In this document: in pieces, positions 26,498 to 35,785 of the stretch
How positions within the stretch are numbered: position 1 is the first letter of the stretch
Layout of the letters: each line of letters opens with the position of its first letter
Assembly: GCF_022662375.1 (NCBI RefSeq)
Contig: NZ_JAKNQL010000020.1
Span: forward strand, 39,975-103,974
Reading direction: 5' to 3'
Length of the DNA stretch: 64,000 bases
Source: Pseudomonas sp. CROZ-RG-20F-R04-15
GTDB taxonomy: Bacteria > Pseudomonadota > Gammaproteobacteria > Pseudomonadales > Pseudomonadaceae
Program-made: the position numbers and the translations under genes
Notes under the pieces: model-generated
What the model was told of the DNA's origin: nothing
Databases searched by the model: none
The model's input: only the letters and a program-made list of their open reading frames with translations

Positions 26498-28027
26498 ATG
26501 ACGACTACGCCTAAACCTTTGGTCCTGATGATTCTCGACGGCTTCGGTCACAGCGACAGCCCCGAATCCAACGCCGTTTTCGCGGCCAAGAAGCCTGTTC
26601 TCGATCGCCTGTGGGCCACCGTACCCAACGGCTTGATCTCGGGCAGCGGCATGGACGTCGGCCTGCCGGACGGCCAGATGGGCAACTCCGAAGTCGGCCA
26701 CATGAATCTTGGCGCCGGCCGCGTGGTGTATCAGGACTTCACGCGCGTGACCAAATCGATCCGCGACGGCGAATTCTTCGAAAACCCGACCATCTGCGCC
26801 GCTGTGGATAAAGCCGTGGCCGCCGGTAAAGCCGTGCACTTCATGGGCCTGTTATCCGATGGCGGCGTGCACAGCCATCAGGATCACCTGATCGCCATGG
26901 CCGAACTGGCCTTCAAGCGCGGTGCCGAAAAAATCTACCTGCACGCCTTCCTCGATGGCCGCGACACCCCGCCGAAAAGCGCTGCATCGTCGATCGAACT
27001 GCTCGACGCGACCTTCCAGGCACTGGGCAAGGGCCGCATCGCCAGCATCATCGGCCGTTACTTCGCCATGGACCGTGACAACCGCTGGGATCGCGTCGCT
27101 CAGGCCTACAACCTGATCGTCGACGGCAACAGCGAATTCAACGCCGCCACCGCGCAGGAAGGTCTGGACGCGGCTTACGCGCGCGGCGAGAGCGACGAAT
27201 TCGTCAAAGCCACCTCCATCGGCGAGCCAGTGAAAGTCGAAGACGGCGACGCTGTGGTGTTCATGAACTTCCGCGCCGACCGCGCCCGCGAGTTGACTCG
27301 CGTGTTCGTCGAAGATGACTTCAAGGACTTCGAACGCGCACGCCAGCCGAAACTGGCCGGTTTCGTCATGCTGACCCAATACGCGGCAAGCATTCCGGCG
27401 CCGTCGGCATTCGCCCCGGGCAGCCTGGAAAACGTGCTGGGCGACTATCTGGCAAAGAACGGCAAAACCCAGCTGCGCATCGCTGAAACCGAGAAATATG
27501 CGCACGTGACCTTCTTCTTCTCCGGCGGCCGCGAAGAACCGTTCCCCGGCGAAGAACGCATCCTGATCCCGTCGCCGAAAGTCGCCACTTACGACTTGCA
27601 GCCGGAAATGAGCGCGCCTGAAGTGACCGACCGCATCGTCGAGGCCATCGAAAACCAGCGCTACGACGTGATCGTGGTCAACTACGCCAACGGCGACATG
27701 GTCGGCCACAGCGGCGTGTTTGACGCGGCGGTGAAGGCTGTTGAGTGCCTCGATACCTGCGTAGGTCGCATTGTCGATGCCCTGGAAAAAGTCGGTGGCG
27801 AAGCTTTGATCACCGCAGACCACGGCAACGTCGAGCAGATGGCCGATGAATCCACCGGCCAGGCGCACACTGCGCACACCACTGAGCCCGTGCCGTTCAT
27901 TTATGTCGGCAAGCGTGACCTGAAAGTGCGTGAAGGCGGCGTGCTGGCGGATGTGGCGCCGACCATGCTGAAACTGCTGGGCCTGGAAAAACCGGCGGAA
28001 ATGACCGGCACTTCTATCCTGGTGTAA
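26498..28027 (+). CDS. gpmI: 2,3-bisphosphoglycerate-independent phosphoglycerate mutase
   Basis: Interconverts 3- and 2-phosphoglycerate in central carbon metabolism using two metal ions. 509 residues, the usual length. The alkaline-phosphatase-type core begins LVLMILDGFGHSD; the phosphorylated Ser is in QMGNSEVGHMNLGAGR near residue 63; metal ligands are in NYANGDMVGHSG and ADHGNVEQM; a transferase domain is inserted between. I use the ATG at 26498; an in-frame GTG at 26489 would add three residues (MDS) and cannot be ruled out. It is divergent from the secB group and convergent with nothing; envC follows after a REP pair. Confidence 0.97.
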   Translation: MTTTPKPLVLMILDGFGHSDSPESNAVFAAKKPVLDRLWATVPNGLISGSGMDVGLPDGQMGNSEVGHMNLGAGRVVYQDFTRVTKSIRDGEFFENPTICAAVDKAVAAGKAVHFMGLLSDGGVHSHQDHLIAMAELAFKRGAEKIYLHAFLDGRDTPPKSAASSIELLDATFQALGKGRIASIIGRYFAMDRDNRWDRVAQAYNLIVDGNSEFNAATAQEGLDAAYARGESDEFVKATSIGEPVKVEDGDAVVFMNFRADRARELTRVFVEDDFKDFERARQPKLAGFVMLTQYAASIPAPSAFAPGSLENVLGDYLAKNGKTQLRIAETEKYAHVTFFFSGGREEPFPGEERILIPSPKVATYDLQPEMSAPEVTDRIVEAIENQRYDVIVVNYANGDMVGHSGVFDAAVKAVECLDTCVGRIVDALEKVGGEALITADHGNVEQMADESTGQAHTAHTTEPVPFIYVGKRDLKVREGGVLADVAPTMLKLLGLEKPAEMTGTSILV

Positions 28028-28054
28028 TCCGCCCGATCAAAATCCACAAAACCC

Positions 28055-28144
28055 TGTGGGAGCGAGCTTGCTCGCGAATACGATAGATCAGTCGATATCA
28101 ATGTCGCCTGACACACCGCTTTCGCGAGCAGGCTCACTCCTACA
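28055..28144. repeat. REP pair (inverted)
   Basis: TGTGGGAGCGAGCTTGCTCG and an inverted, slightly degenerate partner (GAGCAGGCTCACTCCTACA) lie between gpmI and envC. Confidence 0.87.
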
Positions 28145-28256
28145 CTGGTTTGTGGTGTTTTTCAGGCCAGTTATCACACAGCCCCAATTGGGCGTTTTTT
28201 TTGCAGCCTCGGGCGGGCATACTAGGCCGTCCCTTACCCTGGTGCCGCCCGCCTCT

Positions 28257-29543
28257 ATGCTCCGCGTCCTGATCGCCCTCGCTCTGACCTGCCTGCTCCA
28301 ACCGGCCTTCGCTGACGAGCGCGCGCAAACCCAACAGCAGTTGGACGCCACGCGTCAGGACATTGCCGAGCTGAAAAAGCTGCTGAGCAAAGTCCAGGAA
28401 GAGAAATCGGGCGTGCAGAAAGAGCTCAAGGGCACTGAAACCGAGCTGGGCAAGCTGCAGAAGCAGGTCGACTCGCTGCAGAAAGAACTGCAGAAAAGCG
28501 AATCCGAGCTGCAGCGACTCGATGCAGAGAAAAAAAAACTCCAGAGCGCGCGCACTGAACAGCAGCGACTGATCGCCATTCAGGCCCGTGCGGCTTATCA
28601 GAACGGTCGCCAGGAATACCTCAAGCTGCTGCTCAACCAGCAGAATCCCGAGAAATTCGCCCGCACCCTCACCTATTACGATTACCTGAGCCAAGCCCGC
28701 CTGGAGCAACTGAAGAACTTCAACGAAACCCTGCGCCAACTGGCCAATGTCGAAAAAGACATTGCCGCCCAGCAGGCTCAGTTGCTGGTGCAGAAAAGCA
28801 GCCTCGATACCCAGCGCGACGAACTGGAAAATGTTCGCAAGGAACGCCAGCAAGTCCTCGCCAAGCTCAACGATGACGTGAAGGCCCGCGATCAGAAACT
28901 CGCCGCGCGCGAGCAGGATCAGGCAGACCTGTCTAAAGTCCTTAAAACCATTGAAGAAACCCTGGCCCGCCAGGCTCGTGAGGCAGAAGAAGCGCGGCAG
29001 AAAGCGCTGATCGCCCAGCAGGAAGCGGAAAAAAAGCGTTTGCGTGAGGCGCAGGCTGAAAACAGCGACGCCCCACGGAAACCGGTCAAATCCACTCCCG
29101 GCGCGCTGGTCTCCAGCAGCGGCGAGACCTTCGGTGGCCCTTTTGCTGCAACCCGGGGAAAACTTCCTTGGCCGGTTGATGGTCGACTGCTGGCACGCTT
29201 CGGCGAAAGCCGTGGCGACGATGCCCGTACCAAGTGGGACGGCGTGATGATCAGCGCCTCCGCCGGCAGCCAGGTGCATGCCGTACACGGTGGTCGCGTG
29301 GTGTTCGCCGACTGGCTGCGCGGTGCCGGGCTGCTGGTGATCCTCGATCACGGCAACGGTTTTCTGAGTCTTTACGGTCACAACCAGACGCTGCTCAAGT
29401 CGGCCGGTGATGTGGTCAAAGCGGGTGAGTCGATCTCCACTGTTGGTAACAGTGGCGGCCAGGACACATCCGCGCTGTATTTCGCAATTCGTCAGCAGGG
29501 TCACCCGAGTGATCCGGCGCAATGGTGTCGTGCGCAAGGATAA
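28257..29543 (+). CDS. envC: Murein hydrolase activator EnvC
   Basis: A periplasmic activator of amidases at the division site, normally recruited by FtsEX. The 428-residue protein has a signal peptide (LIALALTCLLQPAFA, cleaved after about residue 19), a long coiled coil (about residues 25-270, rich in Q/E/K/L) and a C-terminal LytM/M23 domain (about 310-428). The LytM zinc motif GxRxHxGxD is replaced by ARTKWDGVMI, so the domain is degenerate as in known EnvC and activates rather than cuts. The start is the ATG at 28257; the longer upstream reading frame runs through the REP pair and is not used. It precedes ctpA by 31 bases. Confidence 0.95.
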   Translation: MLRVLIALALTCLLQPAFADERAQTQQQLDATRQDIAELKKLLSKVQEEKSGVQKELKGTETELGKLQKQVDSLQKELQKSESELQRLDAEKKKLQSARTEQQRLIAIQARAAYQNGRQEYLKLLLNQQNPEKFARTLTYYDYLSQARLEQLKNFNETLRQLANVEKDIAAQQAQLLVQKSSLDTQRDELENVRKERQQVLAKLNDDVKARDQKLAAREQDQADLSKVLKTIEETLARQAREAEEARQKALIAQQEAEKKRLREAQAENSDAPRKPVKSTPGALVSSSGETFGGPFAATRGKLPWPVDGRLLARFGESRGDDARTKWDGVMISASAGSQVHAVHGGRVVFADWLRGAGLLVILDHGNGFLSLYGHNQTLLKSAGDVVKAGESISTVGNSGGQDTSALYFAIRQQGHPSDPAQWCRAQG

Positions 29544-29574
29544 GCGCACCGCCTAATTAAGGAGTTCGTTCGAC

Positions 29575-30894
29575 ATGCTGCATTTGTCCCGCCTTACCTC
29601 GCTGGCCCTGACGATCGCTCTGGTGATCGGCGCGCCTCTGGCGTTCGCCGCGCAACCGGCCCCGGCCGTCGCTCCGGCAGGCACAGCCGCAACCTCCAAG
29701 GCGCCGCTGCCGCTGGAAGAGCTGCGCACCTTTGCCGAGGTCATGGATCGGATCAAAGCCGCTTACGTCGAGCCGGTGGACGACAAGACCCTGCTGGAAA
29801 ACGCGATCAAGGGCATGCTCAGCAACCTTGATCCGCACTCGGCCTACCTCGGCCCTGAAGACTTCACCGAGCTGCAGGAAAGCACCAGCGGTGAGTTCGG
29901 CGGTCTGGGCATCGAAGTCGGCGCCGAAGATGGTTTCATCAAAGTCGTCTCGCCAATCGATGACACCCCGGCGTCGAAGGCCGGCATTCAGGCCGGCGAC
30001 TTCATCGTCAAGATCAACGGCCAGCCGACACGTGGCCAGACCATGACCGAAGCCGTCGACAAGATGCGCGGCAAGATCGGCCAGAAAATCACCCTGACCC
30101 TGGTGCGCGATGGCGGCACGCCGTTCGACGTAACCCTGGCACGCGCGGTGATTCAGGTGAAGAGCGTCAAGGCGCAGTTGCTTGAATCGGGCTACGGCTA
30201 CATCCGTATCACCCAGTTCCAGGTCAAGACCGGCGATGAGGTCTCCAAGGCCCTGGCGAAGATGCGCAAGGACAACGGCAAGAAGCTCAACGGCATCGTC
30301 CTCGACCTGCGCAACAACCCGGGCGGCGTGTTGCAGGCAGCGGTGGAAGTGGTCGACCACTTCATCACCAAAGGCCTGATCGTCTACACCAAAGGCCGCA
30401 TCGCCAACTCCGAGCTGCGCTTCTCGGCCACTGGCAAAGACGAAAGCGAAGCGGTGCCGATGGTGGTGCTGATCAACGGTGGCAGCGCCTCGGCGTCGGA
30501 AATCGTCGCCGGCGCCCTGCAGGATCAGAAACGTGCCGTGGTCATGGGTACCACCAGTTTCGGTAAGGGTTCGGTGCAAACCGTGCTGCCGTTGAACAAC
30601 GACCGCGCACTGAAGATCACCACCGCGCTGTATTTCACGCCGAACGGCCGCTCGATTCAGGCGCAGGGCATTGTCCCGGACATCGAAGTGCGCAAGGCCA
30701 AGATCACCAGCGAAGCGGATGGCGACTACTTCAAGGAAGCCGATCTGCAAGGTCACTTGGGCAACGGCAACGGCGGCGCCGACAAACCGACCGGTTCCGG
30801 TGGCAAGGCCAAAGCCATGCCACAGGATGACGATTACCAATTGGCCCAGGCCCTGAGCCTGCTCAAAGGGCTGAGCATTACGTCCGGCCGTTGA
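29575..30894 (+). CDS. ctpA: S41 family carboxy-terminal processing peptidase
   Basis: A periplasmic serine protease of the CtpA/Prc group, 439 residues. Signal peptide (ALTIALVIGAPLAFA), then a proline-rich stretch, a PDZ domain (about 95-180, GGLGIEVGAED to KITLTLVRDGG), and the S41 core with the catalytic Ser in NGGSASASEIVAGAL and the Lys in TTSFGKGSVQT, a Ser/Lys dyad. A hydrophilic C-tail rich in Gly/Lys follows. It is 31 bases downstream of envC and overlaps the next gene's region closely, so envC-ctpA-yibQ looks like one operon. CtpA in pseudomonads cuts murein-hydrolase regulators, which fits the neighbour. Confidence 0.96.
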   Translation: MLHLSRLTSLALTIALVIGAPLAFAAQPAPAVAPAGTAATSKAPLPLEELRTFAEVMDRIKAAYVEPVDDKTLLENAIKGMLSNLDPHSAYLGPEDFTELQESTSGEFGGLGIEVGAEDGFIKVVSPIDDTPASKAGIQAGDFIVKINGQPTRGQTMTEAVDKMRGKIGQKITLTLVRDGGTPFDVTLARAVIQVKSVKAQLLESGYGYIRITQFQVKTGDEVSKALAKMRKDNGKKLNGIVLDLRNNPGGVLQAAVEVVDHFITKGLIVYTKGRIANSELRFSATGKDESEAVPMVVLINGGSASASEIVAGALQDQKRAVVMGTTSFGKGSVQTVLPLNNDRALKITTALYFTPNGRSIQAQGIVPDIEVRKAKITSEADGDYFKEADLQGHLGNGNGGADKPTGSGGKAKAMPQDDDYQLAQALSLLKGLSITSGR

Positions 30895-30896
30895 GG

Positions 30897-31673
30897 ATGT
30901 CTTTGCGTTTCGTCTTCGTTCTGTTGTGCTGTCTGGCGGGTGCTGTTCACGCAGAGCCCGTCAGCCCAAAGCCACACAAAGCCTACCTGACACTGATCAT
31001 CGATGACCTGGGGCAAAACCTGCCCCGGGATCGCCGTGTGCTGGCCCTGCCCGGCCCGGTGACTGCAGCGATCATGCCCGACACCCCGCACGCGACCGAG
31101 TTTGCCCGCGAGGCCCACCGCGCCGGCAAGATCGTCATCCTGCACATGCCCATGGACCCGGCCACCGGGCCGTACGCCTGGCACCCCGATTTGCCGATCG
31201 AAGAGCTGGAGAAACGCCTCAACGCCGCGTTCAAAATGGTGCCGTACACCGCTGGCATCAATAACCACATGGGCAGCCGCATGACTGCACAGCCAGTGGC
31301 GATGGCGTGGTTGATGGGCGAGTTGCAGCGCCGGCACAAGTTTTTCGTCGACAGCCGCACCAGTGCACAGACTGTCGCCGCGCAGCAAGCGCAGAAGATC
31401 GATCTGGCGAGTGTGTCGCGCGATGTGTTTCTTGATGACGAGCGCACTGAAGCGGCGATCTCCACGCAATTGCAGACAGCGATCAACCTGGCGCACAAAC
31501 AAGGCTCGGCGGTGATGATCGGGCATCCGTATCCGCAGACTCTGGCAGTGCTGGAGCGCGAATTGCCGAAGTTGAAAGCTCAGGGCATCGACTGGATCGA
31601 CATCAAACAGATGATCAGCCTGCGCAGTAATCGCGCCATGCTCGGGCATGGTAAAGACGGGGTTTATCGGTAA
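30897..31673 (+). CDS. Divergent polysaccharide deacetylase family protein (YibQ-like)
   Basis: 258 residues, with a signal peptide (LRFVFVLLCCLAGAVHA) and the conserved divergent-deacetylase (PF04748) core: YLTLIIDDLGQN (strand 1 with acidic pair), ILHMPMDP, INNHMGSRMT, FFVDSRTS and GHPYPQT. The DD and H-x-x-H-type residues for metal are retained. Actual chemistry is unproven in the family. The start is the ATG at 30897, two bases after the ctpA stop; a TTG at 30891 would overlap ctpA. Same operon as envC and ctpA, so a cell-wall role is likely. Confidence 0.9.
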   Translation: MSLRFVFVLLCCLAGAVHAEPVSPKPHKAYLTLIIDDLGQNLPRDRRVLALPGPVTAAIMPDTPHATEFAREAHRAGKIVILHMPMDPATGPYAWHPDLPIEELEKRLNAAFKMVPYTAGINNHMGSRMTAQPVAMAWLMGELQRRHKFFVDSRTSAQTVAAQQAQKIDLASVSRDVFLDDERTEAAISTQLQTAINLAHKQGSAVMIGHPYPQTLAVLERELPKLKAQGIDWIDIKQMISLRSNRAMLGHGKDGVYR

Positions 31674-31734
31674 TACCCTGTGACGTTGTTCAATACATAG
31701 TTACCGCCACACACCTGACCCCTTTCCGGATAGT

Positions 31735-31769
31735 GCGACCTGCAACAGGTCGCGACTCCCCCGAGTCGC
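31735..31769. terminator. Two adjacent hairpins after YibQ gene
   Basis: GCGACCTG-CAA-CAGGTCGC (31735-31753) is followed without gap by GCGACTC-CCCC-GAGTCGC (31752-31769). The pair could end the envC operon or structure the 5' leader of the next gene (its ATG is 23 bases further). No T-run is present, so the role is undecided. Confidence 0.5.
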
Positions 31770-31791
31770 CTTTGAACTATCAGGACTGTAT

Positions 31792-33168
31792 ATGAATATC
31801 GAAGGAAGCACTTCGCTGCCCAGGCCAATGGAGCCCATCACCCACGACAACCTGCTGATCAACTTCACAACGGAGTTTCATCGGGTCTGGAGTACCAACG
31901 GCTCGAAGGCAAAACCTGCAACTTTCTGGCGCCCCACTCCCGCCCCCGATGTGTTGCCGGGATACTTTCCACTAGGCGATCTGCTCATTCCCGGCGATGC
32001 CAATATCAACGGTGAAATGGTAACGGCCGTCGTTTGTGAGAAGGACTTGAATGGGGCAAATAACAGTAAAGGCCCCGCACTGGCCAAGCCTGCCGATTTC
32101 GAACTGATCTGGAAAGAATCAGGATCGCCCAGTGTTACACGCACGTCGATATGGCGCCCGATCCCCCCCATAGGCTACGTCGCCATGGGCCTGGTGTGCT
32201 CCAGCGACCACAGCAAACCCTCATTCAACTCGGTTCGCTGCGTGCGGGCAGACCTGGTTATTGCGGCAAACGTCGGGGATCAGCTGTGGAATGACAAAGG
32301 TACGGGGGCAAAACTCAGTTTCAGCGCCTGGACCATAGAACCGCCGACGGCTGCGGCGGGCGAAATATGCTTTGCTCCCGGCACTTTTGCCGGCGTTCAG
32401 GCCTACAGTAAACCTACAGCACCCGGCTCTGCGTATGCATTACGCATGCAAATCCCACTGCACATCGCTGTACCGCCACAAGCGCCGACACTTGCCGGAT
32501 ATGCACAACCCACGGATGGCGATGTCGCCAGGGTCACGCAGATCGCCCGCTTGCCCTGGTTTGCCGTCAGAGATCACGCCCAGCCCGGTGAACAATTTCG
32601 TAACTCGCCCTATTACGAGCTGAAAAGAACAGACGAATACGTATTGATTGGTTACGAACGCAACACATCGGACAAAACCCGAGCCACCAAGTGGGTCGCC
32701 CCCCGAGCACAGAACGCAGTAGCTATGCGTCTGTTCAATGGCTTCACATCAATTGAAATCGCCAAAGCCTGGCCGGTTTCAGCATTAAGCGATATCCGGA
32801 TGACGAAGTTTTCGGCCTGCCTGCCCCGACACTTCACTCACACCGAAACCTCTTCGAGCGGATGGAGCGAATTGCGTCCTCAAGTCATCATCGCCATGGT
32901 GGCGAAACAGACTTCAGCTGCGGTTTACCAGATGGAAAGCCATTACGAACTGATACGTAAAGACGGCACTCAAGTGGCCGTCGACTTCGGATATACCGAT
33001 GACTCAAGCGTTCACCTGAGCCAATATCCGCCAGAACAAGTTGAAGTCAACTCATGCCCGCAACTCACGACGAGCACACCACCCGTGGCCACGGAAAGCG
33101 CCAGCTTGGCCAACGTCCCTGCATCGTCGTTGCCAGAGTTGCCGGCCGCTACAGATAGCGCCCCATGA
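31792..33168 (+). CDS. Vps62-like (DUF946) protein
   Basis: 458 residues without a clear signal peptide. It has the repeated aromatic signature of Vps62/DUF946 proteins: TFWRPTPAPDVLPGYFPLGD (about residues 43-62) and TSIWRPIPPIGYVAMGLVC (about 121-139). These mark beta-sandwich domains found in fungal vacuolar sorting proteins and in some bacterial secreted or toxin-like proteins. A Pro/Ser-rich end suggests a flexible tail. AGGA lies six bases upstream of the ATG. It ends inside the convergent binding-protein gene (20-base overlap). Function is unknown; base composition is somewhat lower in GC than the flanks, suggesting transfer. Confidence 0.7.
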   Translation: MNIEGSTSLPRPMEPITHDNLLINFTTEFHRVWSTNGSKAKPATFWRPTPAPDVLPGYFPLGDLLIPGDANINGEMVTAVVCEKDLNGANNSKGPALAKPADFELIWKESGSPSVTRTSIWRPIPPIGYVAMGLVCSSDHSKPSFNSVRCVRADLVIAANVGDQLWNDKGTGAKLSFSAWTIEPPTAAAGEICFAPGTFAGVQAYSKPTAPGSAYALRMQIPLHIAVPPQAPTLAGYAQPTDGDVARVTQIARLPWFAVRDHAQPGEQFRNSPYYELKRTDEYVLIGYERNTSDKTRATKWVAPRAQNAVAMRLFNGFTSIEIAKAWPVSALSDIRMTKFSACLPRHFTHTETSSSGWSELRPQVIIAMVAKQTSAAVYQMESHYELIRKDGTQVAVDFGYTDDSSVHLSQYPPEQVEVNSCPQLTTSTPPVATESASLANVPASSLPELPAATDSAP

Positions 33169-33904
33169 TCTCGTCCACCACGCCTTCTTTGCGCAACTGA
33201 TCCAGTGCGGCCTGCAGCCTGGCGACGACTTCGTCGGAGACGTCCTTGTTCAGCGCCAGATACAGTTCCGCGCTGTTGAAGCGCAGCACCGTCTTGAGAC
33301 CGGTGACACCGTCCTGCCGTGCCAGATAACGCCCGGCAGGATCACCGGTGGCCCACAGGTCGATCTGTCCATTGACCAGTTTCTTCGCGTTGTCCTGATC
33401 GCGCAGCACCACGATGGGCTTCAAGCCTTGCTTGGCCAGCGTCTCGGCAATGGCATCACCCTTGTAGGCGCCGATCTTGTACTTGCGTGCATCGTCGAGG
33501 GTTTCGAGAGTGATCTTGCTGTCAGCCTTGGCCAGCATGATCCAGTCGTCCGGGCCGATCGGGCCGACCCATTTGAAGAGTTTTTCGCGGTCCGGCAGAC
33601 GCGCCATCACGAAGGCGCCGTACCCGGGATTTTCCAGGGCCAGTTTGTAGACGCGTTCCCAGGGAAACCGCAGGGTCAGGCTGTAAGTAATGCCGGCACG
33701 CTGGAAAACTTCGCGCACGATATCGGTAGCGATGCCGTTGATGTTCTCGCCCTGGGCGAAATTCTTGCCGTTCTTTGCCATGTTGTATGGCGGGAAATTT
33801 TCGGTGAGCAGCACCAGATCGGTGTCGGGACTGTTTTCCGCCCGGGCAGTGTTGATGAGCAACATCGAGGCGCTGGCGAGAACAAGAAGCAGGCGTTTGA
33901 TCAT
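33149..33904 (-). CDS. Periplasmic substrate-binding protein, SBP family 3
   Basis: 251 residues with a signal peptide (LLLVLASASMLLINTARA) and the family-3 solute-binding fold (PF00497): LVLLTENFPPYNM at the N-terminal lobe and GAYKGDAIAETLAKQGLKPI in the crossover region. No permease or ATPase genes are next to it, so it is an orphan; some such proteins act as sensors or in metabolite binding without transport. It is convergent with the Vps62-like gene, with a 20-base overlap of stop codons, and divergent from the trypsin-like lipoprotein gene. Ligand unknown. Confidence 0.88.
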   Translation of the reverse strand: MIKRLLLVLASASMLLINTARAENSPDTDLVLLTENFPPYNMAKNGKNFAQGENINGIATDIVREVFQRAGITYSLTLRFPWERVYKLALENPGYGAFVMARLPDREKLFKWVGPIGPDDWIMLAKADSKITLETLDDARKYKIGAYKGDAIAETLAKQGLKPIVVLRDQDNAKKLVNGQIDLWATGDPAGRYLARQDGVTGLKTVLRFNSAELYLALNKDVSDEVVARLQAALDQLRKEGVVDEIMGRYL

Positions 33905-34214
33905 GTCGGGCTACCGAAATCCATGGCGTGCCCAAGAGTGCCTTGGGTGCGCCATGCTGTCCACTGGCCTGTATGGTTTTCGACCCTGACTCCATTAAAA
34001 AACCAGCACCTGCTGGAAACGCAAAAAAACAGCATGCGGAAGAGCAGTCATATCAGCGATTTCTGCAGCATTCACCAACCCACTATTGACTTGCAGATAA
34101 CCGCACTCACAACAAGTCACATTAGCCAGTACACAGCGAACAACACAACAAACTAAACTCACCAGCGAAATACAGTTACTCCATTAACTCCTGAAACACG
34201 ATCAAGGATTGATC
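33905..34214. other. AT-rich divergent intergenic region
   Basis: About 310 bases between the binding protein and the protease gene. It contains an imperfect hairpin with 14-base arms (33923-33936 and 33942-33955; GGCGTGCCCAAG on the left) in the binding-protein leader. A strongly A/C-rich stretch (34060-34200) may carry the promoter of the protease. No ORF is credible. Confidence 0.5.
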
Positions 34215-35732
34215 ATGATTAATAAAATACGAATATTTTTTGCGTGCTCTGCAATAGCACTGACACTTCCCTTAACCTCCTGCGCAGGCACTACAGCCGA
34301 ATCCCCAGAAGCCATTCTGCTGAGTAATGCGGGTGGCGACTTTAATCACTGGAACGGCGTTGGAAAGATTTTCAAAGGTGACAGGCCTTATTGCAGCGCA
34401 TTCCTGCTCGACACTCGTGAAACCGGTAAAGAAGCAAACGGCCCTGCTTACATAATGACCAATGCGCACTGCACTTCCATCAGAGTCGGCGCAATCGCTG
34501 ACATTGCGTATCAAGGTCAGATGCAATTCAATTTTTTCCATGACACGCGCGCAGGTGCCAAGCGTTATGACATCGACAAGGTCAACTGGGCCAGTTTCGC
34601 CAGTACGGATATTGCGATCCTGCAATTAGGCACCTCACTGGACAGCCTGATAAAGGACGGAATAACCCCACTCAAGCTCGCAGCGGCCGCGCCAGGCAAC
34701 GTCAGTCAGGTGAACCTGGTCAGCGCGCCGGCCACTGCAGCCGGCCTGAGGCTTTCGACCTGTACCCAGGAGCCGACCCACACCACCCTGATCAAATATT
34801 TGAATGTGCACACCAACTACCAGAAGCAAAACTGCAAAGGTATTGAGCCTGGCTCATCCGGCGCCCCGGTGATCGATGTTACAACGGGAGAAGTTACCGG
34901 CATATTATCCGGCACTACTTACGGTATCGCTTCAGACGACTTGTGTTTCTGGCATGGCTTGTGCGGCAACAACAAGAAAAAATCTCTGCTGCCGCATCAG
35001 GCAAGCCAGAGTTTTCCTGTCGACTATCTGAGCACTTGTTTCACCAATGGAAAATTCAACCTCGGCGCAGAAAACTGCGCACTCAGTGCACACTCAAACT
35101 TTCAGTTCAGATTGAATTCGCGAGCCATTACAGATATCGGACTGCACAAAGCCCCCACCAGCACCAATCAACTAACGCCAAAGTGGGACATCGCCTTTTC
35201 GATGAGTACCGAGTTCTATCGTTTCAAGACTGTTCGTGATGCACAGGCTTGTTATTCACCTGACAAATACAGCGATCGTATCAGCACCATCAACGCAAAA
35301 GTGCAATCAGCAATTGGCCGAGAGGCCGGCCTGCATTATTTGTGTTTGATTGGCGCAAACTCAATCGATCAGCAAGCCGATATCGGATACCTTGGAAATG
35401 CCCAAATCCTCGCCGCAAGAGTTGTAACTCCCGTTCTGGAGCAATTACCAGCGCCGACGCTCACCGTTGAGCCTGACGGAGATTATCTTTTTATCAAGTA
35501 CCGAGAAGAGCCGGATCGCAATCTCTGGACCCAGATCTACACGGGCCCTGTAGAAGAAACGAATTGCTCCGAGATCAATCCTGAGCGCTACAGCAAAGTC
35601 GACGATGGGTTCTACACCCCCATCAAGGCTCTGCCACTGACGCTATGCAGTTTCACGATGGATCGAAACCTGAGTGTCTCAGAGGTTCGGGTTGATCAGT
35701 TGCGCCCTGCGCAATCTCGGACAGCAGAGTGA
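34215..35732 (+). CDS. Trypsin-like serine protease lipoprotein
   Basis: 505 residues. A lipoprotein signal with lipobox LTSC (IALTLPLTSCAG, Cys near residue 25) is followed by a chymotrypsin-fold protease with a complete triad: His85 in MTNAHCTS, Asp132 in STDIAIL and Ser215 in EPGSSGAPV. Two or more Cys pairs (SAF..C, NAHC) suggest disulfides. The C-terminal ~200 residues match no family I recognise. The start is the ATG at 34215, six bases after AAGGA; an in-frame TTG two codons before is unlikely. It is likely outer-membrane or periplasmic, and its GC content is lower than that of core genes, consistent with acquisition. Confidence 0.85.
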   Translation: MINKIRIFFACSAIALTLPLTSCAGTTAESPEAILLSNAGGDFNHWNGVGKIFKGDRPYCSAFLLDTRETGKEANGPAYIMTNAHCTSIRVGAIADIAYQGQMQFNFFHDTRAGAKRYDIDKVNWASFASTDIAILQLGTSLDSLIKDGITPLKLAAAAPGNVSQVNLVSAPATAAGLRLSTCTQEPTHTTLIKYLNVHTNYQKQNCKGIEPGSSGAPVIDVTTGEVTGILSGTTYGIASDDLCFWHGLCGNNKKKSLLPHQASQSFPVDYLSTCFTNGKFNLGAENCALSAHSNFQFRLNSRAITDIGLHKAPTSTNQLTPKWDIAFSMSTEFYRFKTVRDAQACYSPDKYSDRISTINAKVQSAIGREAGLHYLCLIGANSIDQQADIGYLGNAQILAARVVTPVLEQLPAPTLTVEPDGDYLFIKYREEPDRNLWTQIYTGPVEETNCSEINPERYSKVDDGFYTPIKALPLTLCSFTMDRNLSVSEVRVDQLRPAQSRTAE

Positions 35733-35785
35733 GCCATGCGGCGAGTTTCGCTCGAGACGAAACCCGCTACTTTGTCGGCGGCAAT

